Assembly (NCBI GenBank): GCA_964410665.1 | Contig: CAYPIE010000075.1 | Location: 1 to 28,144, forward strand | Length of the DNA stretch: 28,144 nucleotides | DNA from: CAYPIE01 sp964410665 | GTDB lineage: Bacteria > Planctomycetota > Planctomycetia > Gemmatales > Gemmataceae | Direction: 5' to 3' | Program-made: the position numbers and the translations under genes | Part shown: positions 16,647-24,800 of the stretch, one piece after another | Layout: each line of letters starts with the position of its first letter | Numbering within the stretch: the stretch's first letter is position 1 | The notes under the pieces: generated by a model | The model's database searches: none | The model's input: the letters and a program-made list of their open reading frames with translations, nothing else | What the model was told of the DNA's origin: nothing

Positions 16647-17801
16647 TTAGGCCGCGCGTGTCTTGATCCGGTGGTGACCACCGGTTTCGTAGCACTCTCG
16701 GATCGCAGCAATAACCCGAGCTTGTTCTTCGGGAGTCAATTGGTTGAACGTTGGAAGCATGACTCCATTCTGTGCAAGCTCGTCGGTGACCGGGAGGTGC
16801 TCCCCACGCCGCTGGGAATCCTCACGGAATGGTGGGAGGGTGTGTAAGGGGATGAACATTGGGCGAGAATCGATGCCGCGTTCACGTAGGAACTGCATCA
16901 ACTCGTCACGGGTTGAGCCAAACTTGTGCGGGTCAATTGTACATGCATACATCCAAGGAGAGAGCTCAGCCCAGGTGGCTAGCGGTTGGAGCCCTACCCC
17001 GGGAATGACACCCAGTTCTGAATTATAGCGGTGGAAGATTTCCCTGCGGCGCGACAGGATCTCGACCTGACGCTCGAGCTGAGCACAAAGGATCGCGCAA
17101 GCCAAATTCGTCAGCCTGAAGTTGTACCCAGTAATAGGAAAATAATACCGTCGGGCGGGGTCCATTCCCTGCCCCCGGAGGGTTCGGAGGCGTGTATTAA
17201 GTTGCGGGTCGTTCAGGGTGATGGCACCACCTTCACCGCAGGTTATGAGTTTATTACCGAAAAATGAGAAGGTTGCCATTTGGGCGAGGCTGCCAACCGG
17301 GCGTCCCTTATATTGCCCAAACGGGGCTTCGGCTGCATCCTCAATGACCCACAGGCCGTGGACTGCGGCGATTTGGTTGATCGTGTCCATGTCTGCGGGA
17401 TGGCCGAGCAGGTGGACGGCGATGATCCCCTTGGTACGGCGAGTAATGGCCGCTTCCATCTTCACCGGATCGATGCACCAAGAGTTGGGATCCACGTCGA
17501 CAAAGACTGGTTCGGCGCCGACATAGCGAACCGCATTTGCTGTTGCGACATAAGTTAACGATGGGACCAGCACCTCATCACCAGGCCGCACATCCAACCC
17601 CAGCAAACCGAGGTGCAGAGCAATAGTGCCGTTGCATACCGCGATCGAATAGGACGAATCACAAACCCCCGCGAATTCCCGTTCGAATCGACTCAAGTAC
17701 TCTCCTGTGGACGAGATCCAGGAACTGCGAATTGCATCGACTGCGTAGGCTTCTTCGTTGCCGGTTAAGTCTGCCGAGGCTACGGGAATGTTGGGTTTCA
17801 T
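16647..17801 (-). CDS. DegT/DnrJ/EryC1 sugar-nucleotide aminotransferase, perosamine-synthase-like
   Basis: A 384-aa PLP enzyme. Visible landmarks are PSLTYVATANAV, GHPADMD, VIEDAAEA (Asp155, contacting the PLP ring nitrogen) and FSFFGNKLITCGEGGA, in which Lys184 should form the Schiff base. The FFGNK-xxTxGEGG wording and RGQGMDPARRYYFPITGYNFRLTNL are typical of GDP-perosamine synthases, which aminate C4 of GDP-4-keto-6-deoxymannose. Related enzymes use TDP- or UDP-sugars. No dehydratase for the keto-sugar precursor lies in this window. The start at the ATG 17801 follows GAGGT by about 10 nt; an upstream in-frame ATG would add 12 residues. It is the first gene of the minus-strand cluster, facing the divergent polyprenyl synthetase gene, and is followed by a GNAT acetyltransferase. 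Confidence 0.9.
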   Translation of the reverse strand: MKPNIPVASADLTGNEEAYAVDAIRSSWISSTGEYLSRFEREFAGVCDSSYSIAVCNGTIALHLGLLGLDVRPGDEVLVPSLTYVATANAVRYVGAEPVFVDVDPNSWCIDPVKMEAAITRRTKGIIAVHLLGHPADMDTINQIAAVHGLWVIEDAAEAPFGQYKGRPVGSLAQMATFSFFGNKLITCGEGGAITLNDPQLNTRLRTLRGQGMDPARRYYFPITGYNFRLTNLACAILCAQLERQVEILSRRREIFHRYNSELGVIPGVGLQPLATWAELSPWMYACTIDPHKFGSTRDELMQFLRERGIDSRPMFIPLHTLPPFREDSQRRGEHLPVTDELAQNGVMLPTFNQLTPEEQARVIAAIRECYETGGHHRIKTRAA

Positions 17802-17958
17802 CGATTCGTACCTCAATGATCCTCGAGGTTGCGTCACTCGTTACTATCTTTGAATACTTGTCTTGCTGGCAACAACGTAGTTATAGATTCGGCGTCCGAT
17901 TGCGCGAACTTTATCGGCTACTCACTTCTGAACGGACTTTTTGTCTCAGCTATTTTTA

Positions 17959-17964
17959 ATTATA
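17959..17964 (-). promoter_or_regulatory. Possible -10 box for the glycan operon
   Basis: A perfect TATAAT on the minus strand lies about 160 nt upstream of the aminotransferase start inside the AT-rich island. No TTGACA-like box is seen at 16-18 nt spacing, so the assignment is weak. Confidence 0.3.
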
Positions 17965-18418
17965 TTATTATCAAGAGATTATTGATTAAAATCTCCTTTT
18001 GGTTCAGAAAGTGAAGAGGTGCAGTTACGTCAACTACCTTAGGACGATGAATATCTTCTGCTCACACGTTGCGAAAAATGTTCCTGGGGTTTGCGGACTC
18101 CGCATGGGGCCAATTGGCATGCGAAGTGCTTGAGGATTCACACGAAAGGATAAAAAAGGGCCATTTCGAACTCTTACGATCGCCGTTCACCCGGTCTTTC
18201 TCCTGCTGGTTCCCCGTCGTCGATCCATTCCCACGAATAAACGCCGATCTTCTTCCGTCTCTGATTTGAGGCCCATCGCCCTGGGTTTTTCTTCTCCCCC
18301 GCTTGACGACGCCCCCGGCCGGTTCATACTGCAACAGACGAACGCATCTGCTCGGATCGCGGTCCGTGAGGAATGCACCGTAGACTTTCGCGGCCGTTTA
18401 CGCCGCCGGACATACGAC

Positions 18419-18425
18419 AGAAGGA
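18419..18425 (+). promoter_or_regulatory. Ribosome binding site favouring a GTG start
   Basis: AGAAGGA ends 7 nt before the GTG at 18433. The upstream in-frame ATG at 18373 has only GAGGA directly abutting it, a poor spacing. Confidence 0.6.
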
Positions 18426-18432
18426 TCCTATC

Positions 18433-20229
18433 GTGGCGAGCGAGACGGACTCCCAGTCGGGAGGAAAGCCCAAGTCCGAGCCGGAAATCACATCCCAACC
18501 GAAGAAGGTGCCTGAGACTCGGGCCTTACGGGATCAAATTCGCCAAGCTGCCAAATCGTATGTACAGTCCATCGACCCCTCAACGCCCCTAACCCGAGAA
18601 ATTGGCCAGCAGATGGCCGAACAGCTCCTCGGACAATCCGAACAGAGCGAGTCGTACCTGGGCTTTACGCTGGTCAGTATCGCCAATGCGTTTTGGCGCC
18701 ACCAGCTGGCGGCCATCCCGTTTCACCGACGGCTGCTGTGCTTGACCCGCTGCCCTCAGGGTGCCATCGGCAGCGCAGCGGCGGATGACGCGTTTGGTTC
18801 GACTTGCGGTACTTGTGGGGCGTGTTCGCTGGCCGCGTTCAAAGAGCGAGCCGAGGAGCTGGGTTACAAGGTGTTGGAAGACACGTCGACCAGCTTGCAT
18901 CTTATAAAATTTAAGTATGTTGATGCATTTGTCATGATTGCCAGCCTCGATGATCTGGAAAAGGCTCTCGACCAAGTGCTCCTTGCGGGCATTCCCTGCA
19001 TTGCCATCCCCCTGTTCTCGAGGAACGACAAGAATGCCTTGGTGGATACGGATTGCATCGTGGAGACCATCGAACTGAGCCATGCCCGACCCGAGACCAC
19101 CCTGTGTTCCTACGTCTACCTGATGCAAGCCAGCAACCGTATCTTCGCGGAGCCCGATTTGTCGCGGTTAATTCCCCGGCAACACACTGGCGGCACCGGG
19201 AACGAGCCGCTCGCGCAACATGAGGCGATCGCCCATGACTTCTTGGCCCGCGGCGGCAAACGCTCGCGTCCATTTATCACTCTTGCGACTTATGATGCGT
19301 TGACAGGTGGGCGGGGGCGGATTTCTGCCGATGACCTGGAGGTGTCCGATAGTGTGCTTCGGACGGCTCTCGCCATCGAGGCGTTCCACAAGGCGTCGTT
19401 GGTCCACGATGACATCGAGGACGATGATATCTATCGTTACGGTCAGGAGACACTGCACCGCAAACATGGCATTAGCACGGCCATCAATGTCGGCGACTAC
19501 CTGGTGGGTTTGGGCTACCGACTAGTGAGCCGAGAACGCAAGACGCTCGGTGGGGACCGCACCGCAGACATCCTCGATCGGCTGGCCGAAGCCCACCTCA
19601 AGCTGGCCGAGGGCCAGGGAGCGGAGTTGCTGTGGCGGGAAGCCGAGGATCAGACGTTGACACCGCGGGATGCGTTGACCATATACGCGTTGAAGACGGC
19701 CCCTGCCTTTGAAGCTGCGTTGTATGCAGGGGTTCGTTTGGCGGTGGAGGCGGAGCCTTATGAGCAGATGATCAGCCACTTTAGTCGTCATCTAGGCGTG
19801 GGCTTTCAAATACTGAACGATCTCAAGGATTGGCAGGGGGATGGCGATAACAAGTTGGTCGCGGGCCAGGATGTGCTGGCGGCACGGCCGACCTTGCTGC
19901 TCGCATTGGCACTGGATGCGGGGACCTCGGATGTCCGCGAGGAACTGCTCGATATCCTCCAGGTTGCACGCAGCCAGGACACCGTCCGCGACACCCTGCG
20001 GGACCAGCAACTTGTGATGCGCGTGCGGATCTTGTTTGACCGCTTGCAAATCTTCACCAAAGCCGACAAACTGATTGAGAACTATCGCGCCCGCGCTGAG
20101 GCCATCGCCGATGACGCCCAGCCGGACGAATTCCGTGAATTGCTCTACTACTTAGTCGACACCGTCCTCGATCGCCGCAACTTGCCGGATCCGACTCTGT
20201 TCATGGTCGAACTCGACGTGCCTCGATGA
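18433..20229 (+). CDS. DUF116-like domain fused to polyprenyl (isoprenyl diphosphate) synthetase
   Basis: About 598 aa from the GTG at 18433 (618 aa if the ATG at 18373 is used). The N-terminal part (to about 245) carries Cys107 and CGTCGAC (Cys125/128/131) with GYKVLEDTS and IPCIAIPLF, resembling DUF116 proteins and possibly binding metal or an Fe-S cluster. The C-terminal part (about 255-598) is a trans-isoprenyl diphosphate synthase: GGKRSRP (about 274-280) for the isopentenyl diphosphate site, DDIED (326-330) as first aspartate-rich motif and NDLKD (462-466) as second. Such enzymes condense isopentenyl diphosphate with allylic diphosphates in the cytoplasm; product length is not predictable here. 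The stop overlaps the next ATG as ATGA, so the two are coupled. What the DUF116-like part does for the synthase is unknown. Confidence 0.87.
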   Translation: MASETDSQSGGKPKSEPEITSQPKKVPETRALRDQIRQAAKSYVQSIDPSTPLTREIGQQMAEQLLGQSEQSESYLGFTLVSIANAFWRHQLAAIPFHRRLLCLTRCPQGAIGSAAADDAFGSTCGTCGACSLAAFKERAEELGYKVLEDTSTSLHLIKFKYVDAFVMIASLDDLEKALDQVLLAGIPCIAIPLFSRNDKNALVDTDCIVETIELSHARPETTLCSYVYLMQASNRIFAEPDLSRLIPRQHTGGTGNEPLAQHEAIAHDFLARGGKRSRPFITLATYDALTGGRGRISADDLEVSDSVLRTALAIEAFHKASLVHDDIEDDDIYRYGQETLHRKHGISTAINVGDYLVGLGYRLVSRERKTLGGDRTADILDRLAEAHLKLAEGQGAELLWREAEDQTLTPRDALTIYALKTAPAFEAALYAGVRLAVEAEPYEQMISHFSRHLGVGFQILNDLKDWQGDGDNKLVAGQDVLAARPTLLLALALDAGTSDVREELLDILQVARSQDTVRDTLRDQQLVMRVRILFDRLQIFTKADKLIENYRARAEAIADDAQPDEFRELLYYLVDTVLDRRNLPDPTLFMVELDVPR

Positions 20230-20783
20230 GCTGTCCTCCTGAGTCTAGCCCTCCACCCGACCTCGCGGAGCTGTACGGCATCTTTGCCGACAACGCCGAT
20301 CAACCCGCCACCACGATCGTCCCGGCCGAAGCAGTGCCCCAACCCTATCACGGCTTACTGGTTCATCACCACCACATGACGGTCACCGTGGAAACGTACT
20401 ACCGCGAGCCGGTGAATGTGCAGGTGCTGACCGACCAGGAAGTCGACAATGTCTATGCCCGCAAGATCTTGCTGGTCACCCAGTGGACACAACAGGTGGT
20501 CCAGTTCGGTCTGGTCCGCATTCACCTGACCTGTTGCTCCGAGCCGGTGCGGCAAGCCATCCTTGCGCGGCAACAACCGCTGGGCCGCATACTGATCGAA
20601 CATAATGTATTGCGTGAGATTGAACCGATCGCTTTTCTGCGGGTGGAATTGAGTCCGCACTTGGCCGAGTGGTTTGCAGTGCCACTAGGCAGCATCAGCT
20701 ATGGCCGACTGGGGGTCATCTACACCAACAACCACCCGGCGATCGAGGTGCTCGAGATTTTAGCGCCGATCGTCGGAGGCTAA
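20226..20783 (+). CDS. Chorismate-lyase-like protein (DUF98/UbiC superfamily)
   Basis: A 185-aa protein. Landmarks are GLLVHHHHMTVTVETYY (about 43-59), VYARKILLV (Arg in the place of the ligand-binding arginine of UbiC), and QPLGRILIEHNVLREIEP (about 118-135), a close match to the chorismate lyase superfamily pattern. UbiC-type enzymes release pyruvate from chorismate to give 4-hydroxybenzoate; DUF98 members are less characterised. The ATG at 20226 overlaps the TGA of the polyprenyl synthetase gene (ATGA), so both products are probably needed together, as in making a prenylated hydroxybenzoate or quinone head group (inference). The stop TAA interlocks with the TAG of the convergent LRAT-like gene. 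The family call is fairly secure; the catalysed reaction is not. Confidence 0.7.
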   Translation: MSCPPESSPPPDLAELYGIFADNADQPATTIVPAEAVPQPYHGLLVHHHHMTVTVETYYREPVNVQVLTDQEVDNVYARKILLVTQWTQQVVQFGLVRIHLTCCSEPVRQAILARQQPLGRILIEHNVLREIEPIAFLRVELSPHLAEWFAVPLGSISYGRLGVIYTNNHPAIEVLEILAPIVGG

Positions 20784-21448
20784 CGCCACTTTTTGCTGAC
20801 CAGATCCCCCAACCACCAGGTGCCTACACTTAGGGCCGCTCCCAGCGGCCCGCCGGCGGCCAGACCAATCCCGACACTGCCGACCAGGCCCACCTGACGA
20901 CCCCGTCGCCGTGCCCGCTCCGGATCCTGTCCCCGGTTGGCCGTGGCTACTTCGGTCAGATGCTGGCCGGCGTCGGCAAGCACTAGCCAAGGGGTTACGC
21001 CGCGGCCAAGATAGCGCGGTCCAAGCCGGGCGATACGCCGCAAGGCCAGGCGAGCGGCGGTTCGGCCACCCAGGGCGCGGCTCCAGCGGGTCCAAGAGGT
21101 AATTTGGCCGCTGGCTGACTGTCCGGTCTTGCACCAGGTGGCAAAGTGCTCGCAGTTGTTGCTGCACAGGTCATAGCCGACCTCGCCGACCCGTTCGCGG
21201 GCCCGGGCCACGACGGTGTCCGCTGCAAAGCTCGCTGCGTAATCGCGGACATGGACCGGGTGACCCTCGTGGAATTCCTCCAGCGAGGTGATGCGGATTT
21301 GGGCGTGCTGCATACGCTCGGGTAGATCGACCAAGGTCTTGTTGCCCGGCAAACCGCTATACCAGTGGGCGACGGTGCCATCGCCGAGGTCGATGCCGTG
21401 GTGGGTGTAGACGCCCATGGAATAAAATAGGTGATCGCCCTTGGCCAT
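20780..21448 (-). CDS. LRAT-domain protein (NlpC/P60-like papain-fold) with hydrophobic C-terminal tail
   Basis: A 222-aa protein starting MAKGDHLFYSMGVYTHHGIDLGDG. The lecithin:retinol acyltransferase pattern is clear: His16 in YTHHGIDLG, His28 in TVAHWYSG, and the catalytic Cys99 in NNCEHFATWCKTG. Eukaryotic members are acyltransferases or phospholipases; bacterial members are mostly uncharacterised. Residues about 125-222 are Arg/Ala/Gly-rich with a hydrophobic glycine-rich stretch (VGLVGSVGIGLAAGGPLGAAL) that could sit in a membrane. The ATG at 21448 fits the LRAT domain start; an upstream ATG would add 19 residues unlike the family. It is convergent with the chorismate-lyase-like gene, overlapping by 4 nt. 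The substrate is unknown; acylation or hydrolysis of a lipid is inference. Confidence 0.85.
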   Translation of the reverse strand: MAKGDHLFYSMGVYTHHGIDLGDGTVAHWYSGLPGNKTLVDLPERMQHAQIRITSLEEFHEGHPVHVRDYAASFAADTVVARARERVGEVGYDLCSNNCEHFATWCKTGQSASGQITSWTRWSRALGGRTAARLALRRIARLGPRYLGRGVTPWLVLADAGQHLTEVATANRGQDPERARRRGRQVGLVGSVGIGLAAGGPLGAALSVGTWWLGDLVSKKWR

Positions 21449-21820
21449 GCTCGCTCTCAGGTCAGAGTGTGCCGTCGAACCGGTCCATCCAATGGTATGC
21501 AGCAACCGTCAGGCGGACAAATCGGTGGGCATTGGTGAACGGAAACAATCTATATCCATTCCCAGGGTGCCCGCAAAGGTCTTGCTGTGCCCGACACGAG
21601 AAATCGGATGCCGGCCGAGCAACTTCTCGCCTACTTTGAATGCCTTTGCACCCACTTGGAGTAGGCCTGTCCGCTTGGTGATTGGGAGCGGTGACCCCGA
21701 TTCATGGGGCAGGATTCGTGCACGCCCTGAGTTTGCGAAGGGCGTGCGCGATACGCAGTGCGCCTGGTAGTTGGGGGCCCAGTTCTGCGTCTGCCCCCAG
21801 CTGCCGGCCGTTCGCATGGC
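21449..21820. other. Intergenic region with a strong hairpin
   Basis: This 372-nt gap lies between two minus-strand genes. A 102-codon minus-strand frame (21509-21817) runs through most of it, but matches nothing recognisable, has no ribosome binding site and crosses a strong hairpin, so it is not called a gene. The region should hold the promoter of the LRAT-like gene; no clear -35/-10 pair was found. Confidence 0.5.
21717..21750 (-). terminator. Strong GC-rich hairpin after the haem-binding protein gene
   Basis: GCACGCCCT (21720-21728) pairs perfectly with AGGGCGTGC (21739-21747) around a 10-nt loop. The stem extends by CGT/GCG with one G-T pair. It lies about 70 nt after the stop of the large haem-binding protein gene. 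No T-tract follows in minus sense, so a factor-dependent terminator or 3'-end stabiliser is as likely as an intrinsic terminator. Confidence 0.55.
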
Positions 21821-24800
21821 TCACCAGTCTTGTTGCCGCAGGACCCGATCAGAGTCAAGCAGCCGCAGGGCCACACCGGCTGGTTTGTCGTATACGACAA
21901 CCAGGCGGAGGCGATTGGTGCCTTGTTGGAGCTGGACGTTGACGCCGCCGTCAATCAGCTTGCTGCCGGGGTAGACGACATCGTTGACCCGGACCTGGGC
22001 GGGTCGCTTGCCCTCGATAAGCAGGCGGGTGGTCATGGCCTTCGGGGCGGTGACTTCGGTCTTGAGGATGGCCCGGTGGCTGCCATCGGCCAGGGTCGGT
22101 AGCGGGATGCGACCGCGGACGCCGACCTTGGGTTCGAGCCTCTTGGACTTGCCATCGGCGCTGTTCACCTCGACGTTGACGTGGGTCAGGTAGGGGTGGG
22201 CCATGGCATAACGGATCAGGTCGCGGAAATCCTGGGTGGTCATGCTGTAGCCGAGCCCCTCGGGCATGACCGACTTCTCGTTGACGATCACCTCGTCAAT
22301 GTCGTCGCGCGGGAAGGTTTTCACCACCGCGTTCTCGCCCTTGAGTTTGATGTACTGGTCGGTCTCCTCGACCAACAGCCCGGTCTCGATGCGGCCGTTG
22401 AGCAGGGCCAAGGTCCGCACAAAGTACGGGCGACCGATCACCCGGTTGGGGTCGAGCACGTTGGCCAGCATGTATTCAATGCTCCGCTCAGCGCCGTCGA
22501 GTTGCGGCCCGACCTGGTGTCCCGCGCTGTCAAACTGGTGACACTTGCCGCAGTGTTGCTGGAAGATCTTCTTGCCGCGGGCAAACGATCCCGGGGCTTC
22601 GTCCAGCTTGGTGCGCATCTTGGCGATGACCGCCAGCAACTGCTCGGGAGTCTCGCGGATGCGGCCCCAGGTCTTTTCGACCTGGGCGTTGAGATCCTTA
22701 TCGCGGAAAGCCCGCATGCGGAGGACCGCGTTGTCGGTCAGGTCGGTGCGGGCCACCTGCTCGGCCGCGATAGCTTCCAGTAGTTGCTGCGCCCATGGCT
22801 TGCGACTGGCCAGGACCAGGATGGTGGCATTACGCAGCTCGGATGGGTAGGCCTTCCAGTGCTTGAGGATGTCCTTGGCTAACTTGGGCTGCTCGTAGCC
22901 GGACAGCGCCTGCACCGCGGCGATCCGCAGCGGCAGGGGGGCCTTGCCGTTTGCGATGAGCTTTTTGAGGACTGGCAGCGCCTCGGCCGGGTGCACCAGG
23001 GCCAGGTCGGTGATGGCATCCCGCTTCGCGGACAATGATGTGTCAGAGTTTTTCAGTGCCGCGATGGCCCTGCGGATGGCCTGGGCGTCGCGGAAGTTGA
23101 CCGCCAGCCGGCTCAGGGCCCGGCGAATGTCAGCGTCGGTCTCCTGGGCCAGGGCCTTTCGGACTGTCCGCCATTCCGCGGGTGCGTCGAGTTGGCGGTT
23201 CTCCAGGGCGACCACCAGGCCGCCCAGGGCTTGCTTGCGCACCTCGGTGTCCGTGACCCGGCCGATGAAGGCCAGGCAAGCAGCCAGGTCCTCTGGCTTG
23301 CCGGTGGCGACCAGTCGCCGCATGGTGCGGGGCACCATATAGCCGGTGATCAGCGGGTTGCCCGGGGCGTTGGTGGCCATCCAGTCGAGTTCGTCACGGC
23401 CGGCGGCGGCCAGTTCCTGTTCGTAACCCAGCCAGACCAGCTGCGGAATTACCGGGTCGTCCTTGTCCTCTTTACGCTGCATCAGGTTGTGCAGTACTGG
23501 TAGCAAGTCCGCCTGGTTGGCTAGCCGCAGGGCGGCGCTGGCCAGTTCGCGGCGGACCATCGGGGCGGGATCCTTGCCGGCCAGGTCGGTCAGCCGCTTG
23601 AGCCAGGCTTCTTCGCTCCCCGCCGGATGTTCGCCAATGAAGCGGACCGCCCAGGAGCGGAGCACCGGGGACTCCTCTAGCAAGCCTTGCTGCAGTGCGG
23701 CCAAGGCCTCAGCGCCGCCCGCGGCTTGCAAGCCCCATAGCCCGGCCAGGCGGTCGGGTGTGTCGGCCGAAGGCAGTGTGAACAGATTCTGCAGTTGCTT
23801 GCGAACCGCGTCGCTGACCTCGGGGCCCCGCTCGGCCAACAGCCGTAGCGCGGTGCGTCGAGCGTAGGGGTCGCCGGTGACTAAGGCATCGGCGAGCTGC
23901 TGGCCGGAAAAGTGAGTTAGGTCTTGGGCCTTGACGGGCTTTTGTCCCTTGGGGCGGATGACGTAGATGCGGCCGCGTTCGTAGTCCCAGCTCTCCGGGC
24001 GGGCCTGGTGGCACGGGTTCTGGTCGTGCCAGTCGCTCAAATAGAGGCAGCCGCCGGGGCCCCACTTCAGGTTTATCGGCCGAAAGTTCTTGTCGCCGGA
24101 GACCAGGAAGTCGTCGGCCCGTTCGGCCAAGTAGGTGGAGCCGCGGGGAGTCAAGACGTTCTGCTTGATTGAACAGCCGTGGATGCTACCGAAGATGACG
24201 CTCGAGCGGAATTCCTTCGGCATGAACGGTGTGTCCAAGCTGACCAGCCCGGCGTGGGCCCAGCCGCTCTCCTTGTGGAAGGTGTGGTCGCAGATCTCGT
24301 TGAGGTAGCTGTAGGCGAACGGGTTGATGGAGCCACCGGCCTGGCGCTTGTAGATGCCGCCGGGGGACATGTGGAATAGGTGAGGAATTACACAGCAACA
24401 TAGGATAGTTTGTCCATCGGAGTTGCGGAAGTCCATGCCCCATGGGTTGGAGGTGCCCTCGGCGAAGACCTCGAATTGCCGCGTCTTGACGTCATAGCGC
24501 CAGACCGCGGCGTTCATGCGGGTCACCTCACCGTCGCCGCCGGCAGGCTTGACCACCGACTGGGTGAAGACGCCATGGAGGCCGTACAGGTGGCCGTCGG
24601 GGCCCCATTGGAAGGTGTTCAGGGTCTCGTGCGTGTCCTGGCTGCCGAAGCCTTCGAGGAGGATCTCGTGGCGGTCGCACTTGCCATCGCTGTTGGTGTC
24701 TTCGAGGAACCAGAGGTAGGGTGGTGCGCCGAGGAAGACGCCACCGTGGCCGACCTCGATGCCGCTGGCCAGGTCAAAGCGGACGGGGAAGTCCTTGCCT

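Larger units (their letters stand above)
17802..18432. other. Divergent promoter region with AT-rich island and palindromes
   Basis: This 631-nt region separates the divergent aminotransferase and polyprenyl synthetase genes. About 17940-18005 is strikingly AT-rich (TATTTTTAATTATATTATTA and following) within otherwise GC-rich DNA. It contains a perfect TATAAT in minus-strand sense (17964-17959) with only weak -35 candidates. Two palindromes lie at 18092-18104 (TGCGGA-C-TCCGCA) and 18109-18118 (GCCAATTGGC). Short open frames here, such as plus 18069-18269, match nothing known and are judged non-coding. Confidence 0.5.

Noticed and set aside
16541..16711. N-terminal extension of the GNAT protein to 217 aa
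   Set aside because: The frame is open, but it runs back into the aminotransferase gene; the strong ribosome binding site 6 nt before the ATG at 16540 fits a normal GNAT length.
18069..18269. 66-codon plus-strand open frame upstream of the polyprenyl synthetase
   Set aside because: No ribosome binding site, no family resemblance, and palindromic DNA at its start; more likely leader or promoter DNA.
21509..21817. 102-codon minus-strand open frame in the gap after the haem-binding protein gene
   Set aside because: No recognisable family, no ribosome binding site, and it runs through a strong hairpin that looks like a transcript end.
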